This document shows, piece after piece, positions 43,723-55,325 of a DNA stretch of 64,000 nt. The number at the start of each line of letters is the position of its first letter. Position 1 is the stretch's first letter. Source of the stretch: Nicotiana tabacum (taxonomy: Eukaryota; Streptophyta; Magnoliopsida; Solanales; Solanaceae); the NCBI RefSeq assembly GCF_000715075.1, contig NC_134095.1:52008806-52072805 (forward strand). Reading direction: 5' to 3'. The translations under genes were made by a program, and so were the position numbers. The notes under the pieces are model-generated. The model worked only from the letters and a program-made list of their open reading frames with translations, did no database searches and was not told the origin of the DNA.

Positions 43723-46700
43723 TGTTGATACCCAATTTTCCCTAGGTAATTTCATACCCAAAATATTTCCAAAATAGCATATATGTGCATATATCAGAAC
43801 ACCCAAGAGTTTTGGTATTTTTAATGATTTTTTAAACCAAGTTATTGCCTATTTTAATACCATAAATCCAATCATTGTTCCCAAAATTATTATTTTTGGT
43901 GAATAACTTGTTTTATCCTCATATTTACACCAAAATACAATTAAGGTGATTTTTGCACATTTTGACAAATTCGTTTGTCATTTTTAAAAGCTAAATTGCA
44001 TATAATTGCAATTATAGCCTATTTTGTAATTGATAGCATCTTATAATTATAAAATTAACCCCAGCATTTTTTAATTAATATTTATATGATATTTGTTTAC
44101 TCGGTACTTTTAGTTTGTTCTTAAAATCGTTATTGCTATTTTTTATAAAACAAAATGGGAAAAGTGGCTATTTACAATCTAGCCTCAATTGTATTTCAAT
44201 TTCAGCCAATTTGGCACCCCTAATTAACCCAACTCAGCCCCAAATTCAAGCCCAAACTACCCAGCCCAATTACCTTTAACCCGACCCAGCACCTACTCAA
44301 CCGACCCAGTCCATAACCCGTTCAATCTCGGTCGTTGATCACTTAGATCAGCGACCACCATTGATTCTTTCCTTTTAATTTCAAACGACCCCTAAACCTA
44401 CCCCATTCCTTCAGAGAACTTTGAATCCCTTCTTTCTCTCAACTCTCTCTCAACCCACCTCAAACCCTAGCCGCCTCCTCTCACTGAAACCCTAATCCAT
44501 GGCTTCTCATGCTCATCGGAGACCTGTACCAGCCTCTCATGGCCTCTACGTGCTCGTCTTTGAGGTCCTATGACCAGATCTTGAAGGGGTTTCGACCAAG
44601 CCTTGCTTGATGACTGTTCTCCGGTCGTCTTCAACCTTTGTTCTGGCCAGCCAAGGTTATTCGAGTTCGATCTTCGACTTTCCTGCTTAGATCGATGGTT
44701 TTCAAAGCCTTTCTCATCGCCTGGGTTTCTTACGAAATCCTAATCTCTAAGGTTCCTTCGATTTTATTTCAGATCTTCCCCGGATCTATATGTGTTTGAA
44801 CTTTCTAAGCATCTTTCTCAAAGTTCTTTAATTTTTTTGCTTTCAAAACTCTTTATTCTTTAATTAGGGTTTTATGTTAAGGTATTTCGAATCTCTTCTC
44901 TGATTCTCGACATGTTTTACTGTGTTTTGCTTGTGTTGTTTTCTATTTGAGTTAGCATGTTTAAAACCCTAATTCTTGAGATTTTGTTTAAGTTTCTTAG
45001 TCTGTTTGTTAACATTCGTTCACCTTGTTTTTCTATCTGAGTTAGCATGTTGAAAACCCTAATTTTTGGGGTTTATTCAAGATTCTGAATTCGTTTGCTT
45101 GTTTCACTTGTTTATCGCCTCTAAACAGACTGATTTTGAAAACCCTAGTTCTTTGGGGGTCTATTTGAGTTCCTGAAGTTCGTCGTTTGTTGAAATTGCT
45201 CAATGTGATTCCTTTACTTCAACTCTCATTTTTCTTTATGTGACTCTTTTGGTTCTGAGTTCTTGCTACCTGTCAAACTCGACTATGATTTTCACTCAAC
45301 TCTTTGCATGCCTCTGATCCTTTTCTATATTACTAAACCACTGAAACCTGACTATCATGCTTTGAATGCTTGCTCTATGCTACTATTGTATGTTGTTTCT
45401 TTTGCCATAGCTTGGCCTCACATGTCTATTACTTGTGCATTCCTTTATATACTGAGTCCCTTCTGTGATTGATTTTCAAACTCATAACTGATTTCAAAAC
45501 TTTTCCCTCTTACTCGCCTGTTAAGGGTTAATTGATTCTCTTTCTTGGTTTGGCCTTACTAAACCCTTTCCAAAAATAAGTACAATCCTGTACTTGGACT
45601 TAAATACCTATTGTATGATTTTACTGCTCCTCTTATGGTAACAACCATTCTGCTTACAGACTGATTTTCTTTCCTTATTTTTGATCCTGTTAGTATCCGT
45701 TTGAACAATAATCCCTTGATTAAAGGGAAGTCTTGTGTTAATTGATTCTGATTGTGATCATGCCCATAGTTGTGTTAAAGCTATACTTGTCACCTTATTC
45801 TTTACTCGTTTTCAAAACTGTAAATACCTATACTCTTCTCTTTCAAAGTACGAACACACACAACATAAATCACTACTTCTTCTCTCAAATACTCTTAGTT
45901 TTTTCTTAAAAGCATTCGAGTTTTTATCTGAACTCATAAGCTAGAGTCCTCTTCTCTGATTGTGCTTAGGCTGCAAGAATTCTGCTTTTCTTCCTGCTTA
46001 CTCTTCTGCAACTGGTATGTCTCTTCTTGTTTAAATTCTGCCTCTCTCTTATGTGTTTATGCTTCAGTCTTCTCTTTGTTTATTTACTGCTTTTGCAAGT
46101 TTGTTTATTCCTGCTCCTATATGAATCCCCATCCTTAAACCCTTTGTATGTTGAGTTATGGTTCAGAAAACATGACAACACTTGATATTGTTGTTCGTGT
46201 ATATGGACTGGACTCCCTAAGTCCTAAACTCTTTCAATTCCCATTCCCCTTTCCCTTTATGTGTATTCTGAGCCTGAGACTTTGGTCTGGCAGTGCCCTA
46301 ATCACTGTCCAGACCATAGTTTGACCTTCAATAGGTCTGTGCTCTTCTTTGTTGGCTTAACAGGCCTGGTCAGGGGTGTGCCAGCCTATCCTATGGCTAG
46401 GCATAACCACCAGCCTGCCATGGCACTCTCTAACCCCCCTCTTGCACTTACACTCATTCTTAGAAACTAAGTTTTGCCCCTCTCTTGTGAGCCTTGCCTT
46501 GGGACCCCCTGAGCTCCCTCTGAACTTGTACACCTGAGGGTTGGCCCTTCCACACTGCACTATAACTCTTTCTAATTAATATCTTGGGTGTAAGCACTGC
46601 CTGGAGTTCTTGAAACTCCTTGGATCTCTGAAACACCCTAGATAAGAGAAGGCTTTGGAAATCTGGATCTCGGAAGTGGTTCAATCTCATATTGTTAGAT

Positions 46701-48436
46701 ACTAAGTCTAAATTAGGCTGCTCGGATATAGCTATAATTTTTGATGTATTTTTATTTCTGTCTTATTTTTCTGGTCTGTAATAATTTGTATAAACTTGGG
46801 ATTTTAGTGAAAAGGGGAGGGGATTTACTTTTATGCACAAAAGGGTAAAAACCATGCCTATAGGACTTTTATTGTTAATCTATGCAATCTCACAAGTAGA
46901 AACCATGCCTATAGGATCTAACTTTCTGATTTCTGCAACTATGCATATAGATACCATGCCTATAGGGATTTGCATTTATAATGACATTAGGCAAACCGTT
47001 AGGTTTAATGATAAATCAGCATATAGATATCATGTTTATAAGGCTGTTAACGTTTGAAATGTATTAAAATCATTAACTCGTAGAGATCATGCCTAAAGGG
47101 ACTTCAAATCAGGATTGTTTCACTCGTCTAAAATAGTACTGACCCATTTTTGCTAAAACAAGTGACTTTCTGCACGTTTTCTGAACCCTTAAAGCTTTTC
47201 TTGCAACCAAATCAGTGCATCTTTTTCCTTCTTGATAAATATTCTCAAATCAGTGCATATTTTCTGAAAACTTACTGCTTTCCTGATAATTTGACAAACA
47301 TTTTTTCAAATCAATCTGAATTCATTTCTTTATACTTATCTGATAAACCTTTTGAATCAGTCTGCAATTCAGTTCTTTTGTTAAAACTCGGCAACTCTTT
47401 TTCTTAAACAAGTATGTTTTCTGAAACTGTTTTAAACCATTTTCTTTGTCTGCAATCTTTTCTGAAACTTATCTTATTCTGCAACTCCTTTACAATCAGT
47501 AGTTATGTCCCACACTTAAGGTAAAGTTGACTAATTAAAGTGGACTAGTCTTTGACAACTGCATTCGAGTGAGCCTAATGCGGACTTCCTGTTTAAAAGT
47601 TATGTGTTGAATCAGTCCGCTTATCGCTTTAATTTTTTAAAGACCAAACCAGTACATGCAAGACATGCTAAACTCTATGGCTTATCTGATTTAAAGAGAT
47701 TTACTTGAGCTTTACTTGCTTATCTGCCTCCACTTTTACTTGTATTATGTGTTTTGATTGACGCCTTAGTATTTTGTCCTTTGAAACTCTCAAAAGGCCC
47801 TAAATCCCTTTCCCTTTAGGATAGTAGTCCTAAATGCCTCCGGGACTGATAGGATTGGGACGGGTACTAGTATGCAATAAGTAACGAAACTTTATGCGCT
47901 TTAATACCTTAACGGGGTGGGAAGGGTAGAATATGGATATGATAACCGGTGCGCTAATATCACGTGCGACCCCTCTTCTGAGGAGAGATTGCTGGATATT
48001 GCATTGATGTGATCTATATTGTTTGTAAACCTAGGACCCCCTCTCCCCTTTACTTGTTAATTCTTTTTAAGTTTTCTTTTAAACTTTCTAAACTACTTCT
48101 ACTTCTTTTCTTTTTCAACTCTTAAACTTGTTTGCAAAACTATGTGAAAACCTTTTTCTATTTGTCTTCTTAGAGTCACAATTGTAGCATAGCTGGAAAC
48201 CACACTAGTGGATCTTGAGGGGTGCCTAATACCTTCCCCTCGAGATAATTTCTAGCTCTTACTCAAACTCTGGTTCTTCATCTCAATTCTTTTCTTAAAA
48301 GTGTCTTAATGCACTATAATCATTAGGTGGCGACTCTTTAAAATTCCAAAACCCAATTATCGAAAGGGAATAGAGTTGTCCTCCCAATGTCATATACCCA
48401 ATTTCGACCCACGTATAGAAAAAGGGGGCGTCGACA
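43723..48436 (+). repeat. 3' LTR of element B
   Basis: Starts TGTTGATACCC after the polypurine tract and ends GGGGGCGTCGACA. 4.7 kb, aligned along its whole length with 27223-31840. It carries an 86-base segment (45618-45703) absent from the 5' LTR, and the TATA-like box is altered to TGTAAATA. Confidence 0.93.
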
Positions 48437-48441
48437 CCTGC
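48437..48441. repeat. Target site duplication CCTGC, right copy
   Basis: Exact partner of 27218-27222. Copia RT sequence resumes here. Confidence 0.95.
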
Positions 48442-49533
48442 TAACCAGACCTATGGCATAACAAATGTCTGGGCGAGTACACATCGTAGCGTACATCAAG
48501 CTCCCGACAGCACTTGAATATGGAACTCGAGAAATGTCTTCCTTTTCATTTTCAGTCCTGGGACACATTTCAAGGCTTAAAGTTTCACCTCTCGCTATAG
48601 GAGTATCCATGGATTTGCAACCATTCATGCGAAAACGCTCCAAAATTTTCTTTATATAAGTTTCTTGAGATAGACTCAATAACCTTTTGGAACGGTCTCT
48701 TTGGATCTTAACTCCAAGGATATAGTCTGCCTCGCCCATATCTTTCATGTCAAATGACTTTGAAAGCCATGACTTGGTAGTTTTCAAACACTCTAAATTA
48801 TTTCCGGCCAATAAAATATCGTCCACATAAAGAGAAAGAATTACAAATATTCCATTGGACTTTTTCACATAAATGCAATGGTTTTCATCAATCATGGTGA
48901 AATCATATGAGATCACCTCCTTGTGAAATCTCAAATACCATTGCCTTGAAGATTGCTTTAGGCCATAAATAGATCTTTTCAATTTACAGACCTTTTTTCT
49001 TGGCCTTTAACGATAAAGCCTATAGGTTGTTCCATGTAGATTTCTTTGTTTAGTTCTCCATTGAGAAAAGCTATCTTCACGTCCATTTGATGTAATTCCA
49101 AATCCAAACGTGCAACAATAGCCAAAAGTAAGCGAATTGAGGTAAACTTCACAACTGGTAAAATTGTTTCCTCATAATCTATTTCAGCTTCTTGAGTAAA
49201 GCCTTTTGCCACCAATCGTGCCTTGTATCTTTCTATTGACCCATCTGCTTTGTGTTTAACTTTGAGAACCCATTTGTTCCCAATGGCTCTATGCCCAGGC
49301 GGAAGATCAACAAGATCCCAGACTTTGTTGGTTTTCATGGACTCTAATTCTTCTTTCATTGCTTTCATCCACTCATCTTTTCCAGGGCTCGATAAAGCCT
49401 CAGTCACAGACTTTGGTTCATCCATTTCTGTGGGAGATACCAAGAAAATATAATCTTCAATATCATAAGTGTGTTTGGGTATATTTTTTTCGGCACCCTT
49501 TCGTAGTTGAAATTCAGGTTCGTCAGAAGGATT
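48442..49533 (-). pseudogene. Copia reverse transcriptase (decayed)
   Basis: The linker and RT begin near 49530 and contain GHRAIGNKWVLKVKHKADGS, RYKARLVAKGFTQ and HQMDVKIAFLNGEL. RT continues with YGLKQSSRQWY, the catalytic YVDDILLAGN near 48810, and SLMYATMCTRPDICYAIGL. It stops at the element B insertion and continues at 27217. Lesions: a TAA at 49534-49536 separates it from integrase, in the same frame; a one-base loss in the A run opposite 48993-48998 shifts the frame before YGLKQ. RT copies the element RNA into DNA. The catalytic Asp pair is still present. Confidence 0.9.
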
Positions 49534-50660
49534 TTAGGATTGAGAGTTCCCACTCCCACTTGGATCAAGAATGAGATCTTGATAAATTTGATTATCAACT
49601 ATGTCAGAAGACACTTGCTGACTATCTGAGTTCCACTTTTCATAAAGAGGCTCTCTATTCTTTACCTCACCCTTCTTTGGAAAATCATTTTCCAGAAATG
49701 TGACATCTCGTGATTCAATCTCACTAACACTTCCATCCTCTAATTCACCAATGAACACATACCCTTTGGAGTGTTCTGAATATCTTATAAAGATACATTT
49801 CTTATCTTTTGGACCTAATTTACCAAACTTGCTAAAAGAATCTTTTAAATATGCAGCACAACCCCAAGGTCGTAAATCCTTTAAGTTTGGTTTATTACCA
49901 ATCCATAGCTCATAAGGAGTGGAAGAAACTGATTTAGAAGGAACTTTATTCAATATGTAAGTTGCAGTCAATAACGCATCTCCCCAAAATGAGATAGGTA
50001 GATTTGCCTGTGCCATCATGGACCTTATTATGTCCAATAGTGTTCTATTCCTCCTTTTTGCTACACCATTTTGTTGAGGTGTGTACGGAACAGTTAATTG
50101 TTTGGTGATTCCCTTTTCATTACACAATTCTTCAAATTCTTTTGAAAGATATTCAAGCCCTCTATCGGTTCTTAAGGTCTTAATCCTTTTGTCTAATTGA
50201 TTTTCAACTTTATTCACATATTTCTTAAAGCATTCAAGTGCTTCAGGTTTATGAGAGATCAGATAGACATAACCAAAGCGTGTGAAATCATCAATGAACG
50301 TAATAAAATATAAAGCACCAGACCTAGCCCTCACATTCATTGGACCACAGATATCATAATGGATTAATTGCAATGGAAAATTAGCTCTCTTAGCCTTTCC
50401 AAATGGTTTACGTGTAATCTTTCCGGCAAGACAATTTTTACAAGTTGGCATTTCAATTTTAGAGAAAGGACCTAGATGCCCTTCCTTAGCCAATCTATTC
50501 ATTCGATCATGCCCTATGTGACCTAATCTTGCATGCCATGTAATAACATCAACATCATTGTTACTAGAATAACATGACATAACACAACGGTCAACATAAT
50601 AGTTATACGTAGAAGGATTACAATCTAACACAATAAAACCATCATAACGATGTTCAAAAC
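49534..50660 (-). pseudogene. Copia integrase (catalytic Glu lost)
   Basis: The GAG-pre-integrase zinc domain has WHARLGHIGHDRM and CKNCLAGK. The core has HYDICGPM with the first Asp and TLRTDRGLEY with the second Asp (usually followed by Gly-Gly-Glu). The motif PQQNGVA is followed by KRRNRT, where the family has a catalytic Glu in the first position, so Glu is replaced by Lys. The C-terminal region has PYELWIGNKPNLKDLRPWGC. The upstream end is joined to protease only through a frame change near 50660, in a homopolymer run. Integrase inserts the cDNA into the genome; this copy would be inactive. Confidence 0.9.
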
Positions 50661-51209
50661 CATAAAAACATTATCTTGAGTAATTCTAAGACCATTGCGA
50701 CTAAAGTTCAAATTGAAATCTAAATCTAGAAGAACAGACACAGATACTAAGTTTCGTCGAATCTCTGAAACATATAGGACGTCATGCAACATCAAAGATC
50801 CGCCACCACCCATGTCCATTCGGCAAGTGCCTATCCCTTTGACTTCAAGCTTTGCATTGTTTCCCACATATACATGCTTTGATCCAGGTGGAACTCGACG
50901 AAACTCTATAAACGCTTCTCTATCGCGACTCACATGGTCGGTGGCCCTTGAGTCTACAATCCACACAGGATAAGATTCAATTAGTAAAACAGTGCTAGAA
51001 ACATATATAGCACTAAGAGATGCGCTTTGAAATGCTACCTTTTTCGGCTCAGTGCACTCACGAGCAAAATGCCCTTGGACTTGACAATTGTAACACGTCA
51101 TCTTGCTCTTGTCTTTCTTCTTGAAGAACCGTTTTCCTTTTTTGTAATTTGACTTGTTTCTTTTCTTGGAGGTTCCTTCTCCGGTCTCCTTACCCTTTCC
51201 GTCATTTTT
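50661..51209 (-). pseudogene. Copia zinc knuckle and protease (active site altered)
   Basis: Begins with a lysine-rich linker. A CCHC knuckle follows, CYNCQVQGHFAREC near 51050-51100 (C-x2-C-x4-H-x4-C, complete). Protease has WIVDSRATDHVS near 50950; the family triplet is Asp-Ser-Gly or Asp-Thr-Gly, so Gly is replaced by Arg, consistent with one G-to-A change (GGG to AGG). The rest of the protease (VYVGNNAKLEVKGIG, LHDVLYVSEIRRNLVSV) is recognisable. A TGA at 51210-51212 separates this from gag, in the same frame. Confidence 0.87.
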
Positions 51210-51894
51210 TCAGTTTCTCTTGCGCTTGAAGCTTGATCTCTTTGTACCACTTGATTCTGCCACAAAGGCATTAGGTACAGCTTTAGCAGCACCAAGTCGC
51301 TCGTCTTCAAGCTCCACGTGACGGGCAACATCAGCAAAAGTTTTGATGATATCATTGTGGGTCAAGTTAACCTTCAAATGTTCCCAATTATTGGGAAGAG
51401 ACCGAATCACTGCCTGAACTTGTTGCTCATCAGAGAGAACATGGCTAGCACTTTTGAGTTGAGCAATCATATTAAACATCACCCTTAGATGTTGCTTGAC
51501 ACCGTGATCATGACGCTTTTTGTACGTGTCAAACTTGATTGTCAACTGTCGAAGGCAAGTCACAGTCGTACCCCCATATGCCTCCCTTAAATGTGCCCAC
51601 ATAGCTTGAGCAGTAGGATATTGCTCACATTCGTGGATGAGATCATCAGCAACTGAACTTACAATGATTCCACATGCAGTAGAATCTTTCTTTTTCCAAA
51701 CATTGTAAGTTTCTAGATCCCTCCTGTGTTGGGCAGTGTTACCCTCCTCTGGGTGACTCATAACATGGTTAATACTTTCAAGAGCATCTTGCTCTTCGAG
51801 TACATACCACATCTTACGACTCCAGATATCGTAATTTTTTACCATTTAGTTTGTCACCCTTGTTCAAGTCAGCAATGATACTTTTTGATGTCAT
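51210..51894 (-). pseudogene. Copia gag N-terminal and capsid region (frameshifted)
   Basis: A long frame starts at 51845, but the likely true start is ATG at 51892-51894, which reads MTSKSIIADLNKGDKLNG and then shifts in the A run near 51836-51841, consistent with one extra A. The body has NYDIWSRKMWYVLEEQDAL, WAHLREAYGG and LRQLTIKFDTYKKR, the pattern of the copia-type gag polypeptide domain, and ends with a basic KRSSFKRKRN before TGA. Gag forms the virus-like particle. Length is normal for copia gag. Confidence 0.87.
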
Positions 51895-53580
51895 GTCTGT
51901 TATTAGAGACAATATTACAAGTTTAACTCATCAATATATACTTCAGTTAATTTATGCATGTGATTGCACACTCAAGAAAATTACTTATAATATTAATTCT
52001 ACATTTAGTATAGAATCGAATGGTCCCTACATTTCCATTCATCATCTATGTATAAATATTTTTAATTAATATTAAAATCAGTTTTTAGTGTGTACATATT
52101 TCAAGTCTCAATTCATTATAAAAGGATATAATAAACAATGTATGTAACTAGTGAGACAAATAACATAATATAAATTTCATTAAAATAAACACATAATAAC
52201 AATTTACATGTTTGCTAGGACATCCATATACCAATCGAACACTAACTCTTGCTCATATACGCTAAAAGGTGCACTAAACCAAACATCATGATAAATCTCA
52301 GTTAAAATTTCACCCCAAGGCTCTCGAAGAGAGTCCGCTAAAATAACTACTGCTTCTCAATCAGTAATTTCTACGTAATTAGCCAATTCAGCTCTTTTTA
52401 TCTTAAAGAGGTGTACATGGTCAGGAACGGAAACATCAGAGCCCATTTGAAATTCCTTAAACTCTCTAAATTTCTTTTCTATTTCCCTACGTTCAGCCCT
52501 TCGATCCCTTAACTCATTTTGTCTCGCCCTTGGGACATTCCTGATGACTTCAGGCTCCAAGTCTGAATCATTATAGAAATATGTCCTGCGACGACGTACC
52601 CTTCTACGTTGTCCCCTTCCTTGTCTTCGAGAACTCTCACTTGGAGTAATTCAAACTTGTCCCTGTTCAGCCATATCTGAAATAGGACCAAGGAAACAAT
52701 AAGAATGGCTACGACCATTCAATGTGACAACATATGTCATAATAATTCATAGAAGTATATCAATGTAAGGGATAATGACTAAAATAATTTCCTATTTTAA
52801 AGAGTTAGTGAGTCCTCTTAAATCAATTCTCATGTCACATAGCTAACCATAAAGACTCTAGCAGTATATATGGTCTCAACATATATTCTGACATAATTTT
52901 TTTTACCTCCAGAAAATACTAGTAACTTCCTTTACTATTTAGAAGTGACATGTGAACACTGTCATTTACAATTCTAACAGTGGCTAAATTAAATAAGCAA
53001 TTCAAGTAGAAATCATTATCAGTGTTCACTTTTCTTCATTCTGTTTTTTTTTTTAAAATTATAAGAGAAAAGTATGCAGACTCCATCAACTCCCAATTTT
53101 ATTATTATAAAGAGTTGACTGATTCTTTTCAATTAGTCTCTCAAAATAATTTGTAATGCTTGTAGGAAACAAAAAAAAGGACCCACTACATCAAAATAAC
53201 TTTGTAGAAATCATTACTTGAGAATGAATTAGTTGACAGTTTGGCAAAGCCAACAAAAACATTAACAGGATGTTCGGTCAGCTTTTAAGAATAATTATTC
53301 TCAACTTTAATGCATTTTTCATCAAACCAAAGAGAAAGTAATTTCAATATGGCATAAAAGCCAATTATCCTTTCGGGGATATTTTTCAAGATGTGCTAAC
53401 TATTTTTTAACACATACGACACAAAAGGACATGGGCGGCACCATAAAATAAAATTTGCAACCCTAATTAACTATATTACATTCGAGCGACAAGAGCAAAA
53501 TTTAACAGATACTAGTAAATTAGGGATAATTCCAACAAAATATTTTTCATGGAAGCAATCGAACCAGGATACAAACAACA
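51895..53580 (-). other. Long 5' leader of copia element F
   Basis: 1.7 kb between the primer site and gag, long for a copia leader. It contains the cryptic frame 52204-52674. The rest (52675-53580) is AT-rich with no open frame of note and no internal repeats that I can see. Confidence 0.7.
52204..52674 (-). pseudogene. Unrecognised 157-codon frame in the copia leader
   Basis: Starts ATG at 52672-52674 (MAEQGQV) and ends TAA at 52204-52206, with TGA at 52651-52653 and at 52357-52359. Apart from those two stops the frame stays open for its whole length. The N-terminal third is strongly basic (RRQGRGQRRRVRRRRTY), the middle is charged and probably helical (RDRRAERREIEKKFREFKEF), and the C-terminal third is acidic and aromatic (LREPWGEILTEIYHDVWF, ending DVLANM). 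I do not recognise the family. It could be an extra copia ORF, captured host sequence or the remains of another insertion. Both stops could be C-to-T changes of Arg CGA, but no intact relative is in the window to confirm this. Confidence 0.5.
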
Positions 53581-53594
53581 CCGCTCTGATGCCA
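53581..53594 (-). other. Primer binding site of copia element F
   Basis: Minus strand TGGCATCAGAGCGG, directly beside the 5' LTR end apart from one A. Similar to the tRNA-Met site TGGTATCAGAGC with one difference in the core. Confidence 0.8.
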
Positions 53595-53595
53595 T

Positions 53596-54004
53596 TGTTA
53601 GACTAATAATTGCGGGGCAAGAATAACGAATTGTGTACCTTATTGATGCAGCGGAAACCATTGAATTCATCACCGAAACAATTGCCCCAAATCGAACTTT
53701 GAATCACTAGGAAACAAAGTTAATCTTCCACCAATTAGATGCCCTTACTTGTGTGTGTTTTTCGTTAGGAGAAGAAGAGAGTCAGAGAAAATTCTTACGG
53801 TGCTCTGTTCTATATTGTCTCCTTCAGATAAATAGGGAGAGTAATAGCGGTTAAGGAAGATAACACATCACTCACCCCTTTTGCACGTTCAGTTTAGTGG
53901 GTGTTTGTGCTCTAGTGGTAACTTCCCTTTAACCTCTCTCCCTTATCTCTCCTAACCGGGTCAGGTCAGCCCACATGGAGCGACCCATGACTCATAATCC
54001 AACA
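53596..54004 (-). repeat. 5' LTR of copia element F
   Basis: 409 bases, on the minus strand TGTTGGATTATGAG...ATTAGTCTAACA, with TG...CA ends beside the primer site. A TATTTAT box (plus-strand position about 53828-53835) is a possible core promoter. The 5 bases right of it, TCCAT (54005-54009), are the predicted target duplication. Confidence 0.82.
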
Positions 54005-55325
54005 TCCATTAATTAAGTAGAAAAGCAAGTGAATTAATTGCGGTCGGAATTACATTATTTTACAATGGTGATATATATGCCAGGTTATATGATTGTCTCT
54101 ATAATGCTTCTTCCTGGTTATCTTGCTGAAATGAGAGGAAAATAAACTACGGTATCTGATATCTTAACATATTGGTAGTTCAAATTGATTTGATTGCGAA
54201 AGAACTATATTGTCTTTAGGATATGATGGTTTTCCAAGTGACCAAATTGAGAAGTGCAAACTCAATAAGGAGGGTACAAATTGTGTAAAATTCAGGGGGG
54301 ACTCAAAGAAATGGTCCTGAGAGCAGAAATAAGTTGATATTTCTCTCCAATTGGATTTGGTCTATGGAACTGCTGCTTTGCTTAGTAAGGGTTTTTATGG
54401 ACAGGATCATTGCGAGTTTTGGCTCAACTTGGATATCTTCCCCAGAGACAGCTTTCTCATCTCAGCTTATAGAGGTTTGGTTTGGACAAAAAAATGGTTC
54501 CTAGAATCAAAATTTATTCAGAACTCAGAGCTGGTTTTATGAGGATTAAATTCCTGGTCTCTCTATGAATTCTATACAAAAATTGTAGGATGACACCATA
54601 ATTCGAGAGCATCTTTTAAACAAAGTGTATTTATTTCCCCAATCAGTATTGTTGCATTTTCAGACCCCACTTGTGGGAACTCACTAGGTTTTTTGTTGTT
54701 GTAATATTGTTGCATTTGTGCCTTCTTTTTCCGAACTATCTGATTATTTGTCTTGAACATCAGGCGGCATTCATGCTATTCGCTGAATTAAGAGTACCAT
54801 ATTTACATATGGAAATGGTCATATTTCAACACCAGTTAGTAATGTGTTCTAGCTTTGTACAGCAAAAGGCAGGTTCAAAGTTTACAATTTGCACCATGGC
54901 TCTCCCTGGTCAGCTTATTTCTTTGCTAGTCGCTGCAAGCCCCCTTCTTTTTGCAAGAGCCTTAACGTAGAACGTATTCCCTTCTTAGCATTACTTCTCA
55001 ATTTTCAGTATGTTATATTCAGTGTTTTCTCCTTCTTATAATTATTAAAAGGTAGCTCTGGCTATTTCTTTGCTTTAGATAAAGAGAATGAGAGATACCT
55101 CTTGAGCATCTTTAACCATAATGCTATCTCTTTAGCTTTCTTGATTCCAACCAAAAAGAACAGTTTTTTAAGAAATTCTCTCTCTGGTGCATGACAAAAG
55201 AAAGTATTACTACTATTTCTTTCTTCTATCTCATCTGAATTTTATCTTGTACCATTTTGCATGAGTCGTTGGCTGTGACACTCTACTGCCATATGGCAAA
55301 GTGTAAATAGGCAACATATGAAGCC
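54005..55325. other. Unassigned sequence
   Basis: AT-rich DNA between two elements. Small frames at 54351-54542 and 54671-54970 show no domain and lack plausible splice or promoter context. This could be the original host DNA or older repeat debris; I see nothing I can name. Confidence 0.5.

Larger units (their letters stand above)
27223..48436 (+). mobile_element. Element B: complete 21 kb Ogre-like Ty3/gypsy retrotransposon
   Basis: Bounded by TGTTGATACCC...GTCGACA LTRs of about 4.6 and 4.7 kb and by a perfect CCTGC duplication. The interior has ORF1, gag, protease with G-patch, a candidate intron, RT, RNase H, integrase, a long 3' UTR with tandem repeats and a polypurine tract. An extra ORF before gag, an intron between protease and RT, very large size and very long LTRs are the defining traits of Ogre elements. 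All coding parts carry stops, so the copy is not autonomous. The LTRs remain very similar: 4 substitutions over the 225 bases at 30242-30466. Confidence 0.95.
26364..54004 (-). mobile_element. Element F: Ty1/copia retrotransposon interrupted by elements B and D
   Basis: The two parts are 48437-54004 (5' LTR, leader, gag, protease, integrase, most of RT) and 26364-27222 (end of RT, RNase H, 3' flank). The integrase-before-RT order is diagnostic of Ty1/copia. Element B (27223-48436) lies between them with CCTGC at both junctions, and the RT protein continues across the gap between an Arg and a Tyr codon. The 3' end is cut by element D, so the element is incomplete in this window. Every gene has lesions. 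Confidence 0.92.

Noticed and set aside
48338..48441. Copia RT frame extending to 48338
   Set aside because: The last 100 bases read through the junction into the LTR of element B; true copia sequence ends at 48437.
52204..52674. Endogenous virus fragment
   Set aside because: I looked for coat, movement, replicase and RT motifs in and around the frame and saw none; the position is explained by the copia leader.
54351..54970. Small host gene between the elements
   Set aside because: Two short frames (63 and 99 codons) without domain, splice context or codon pattern; too weak to call.
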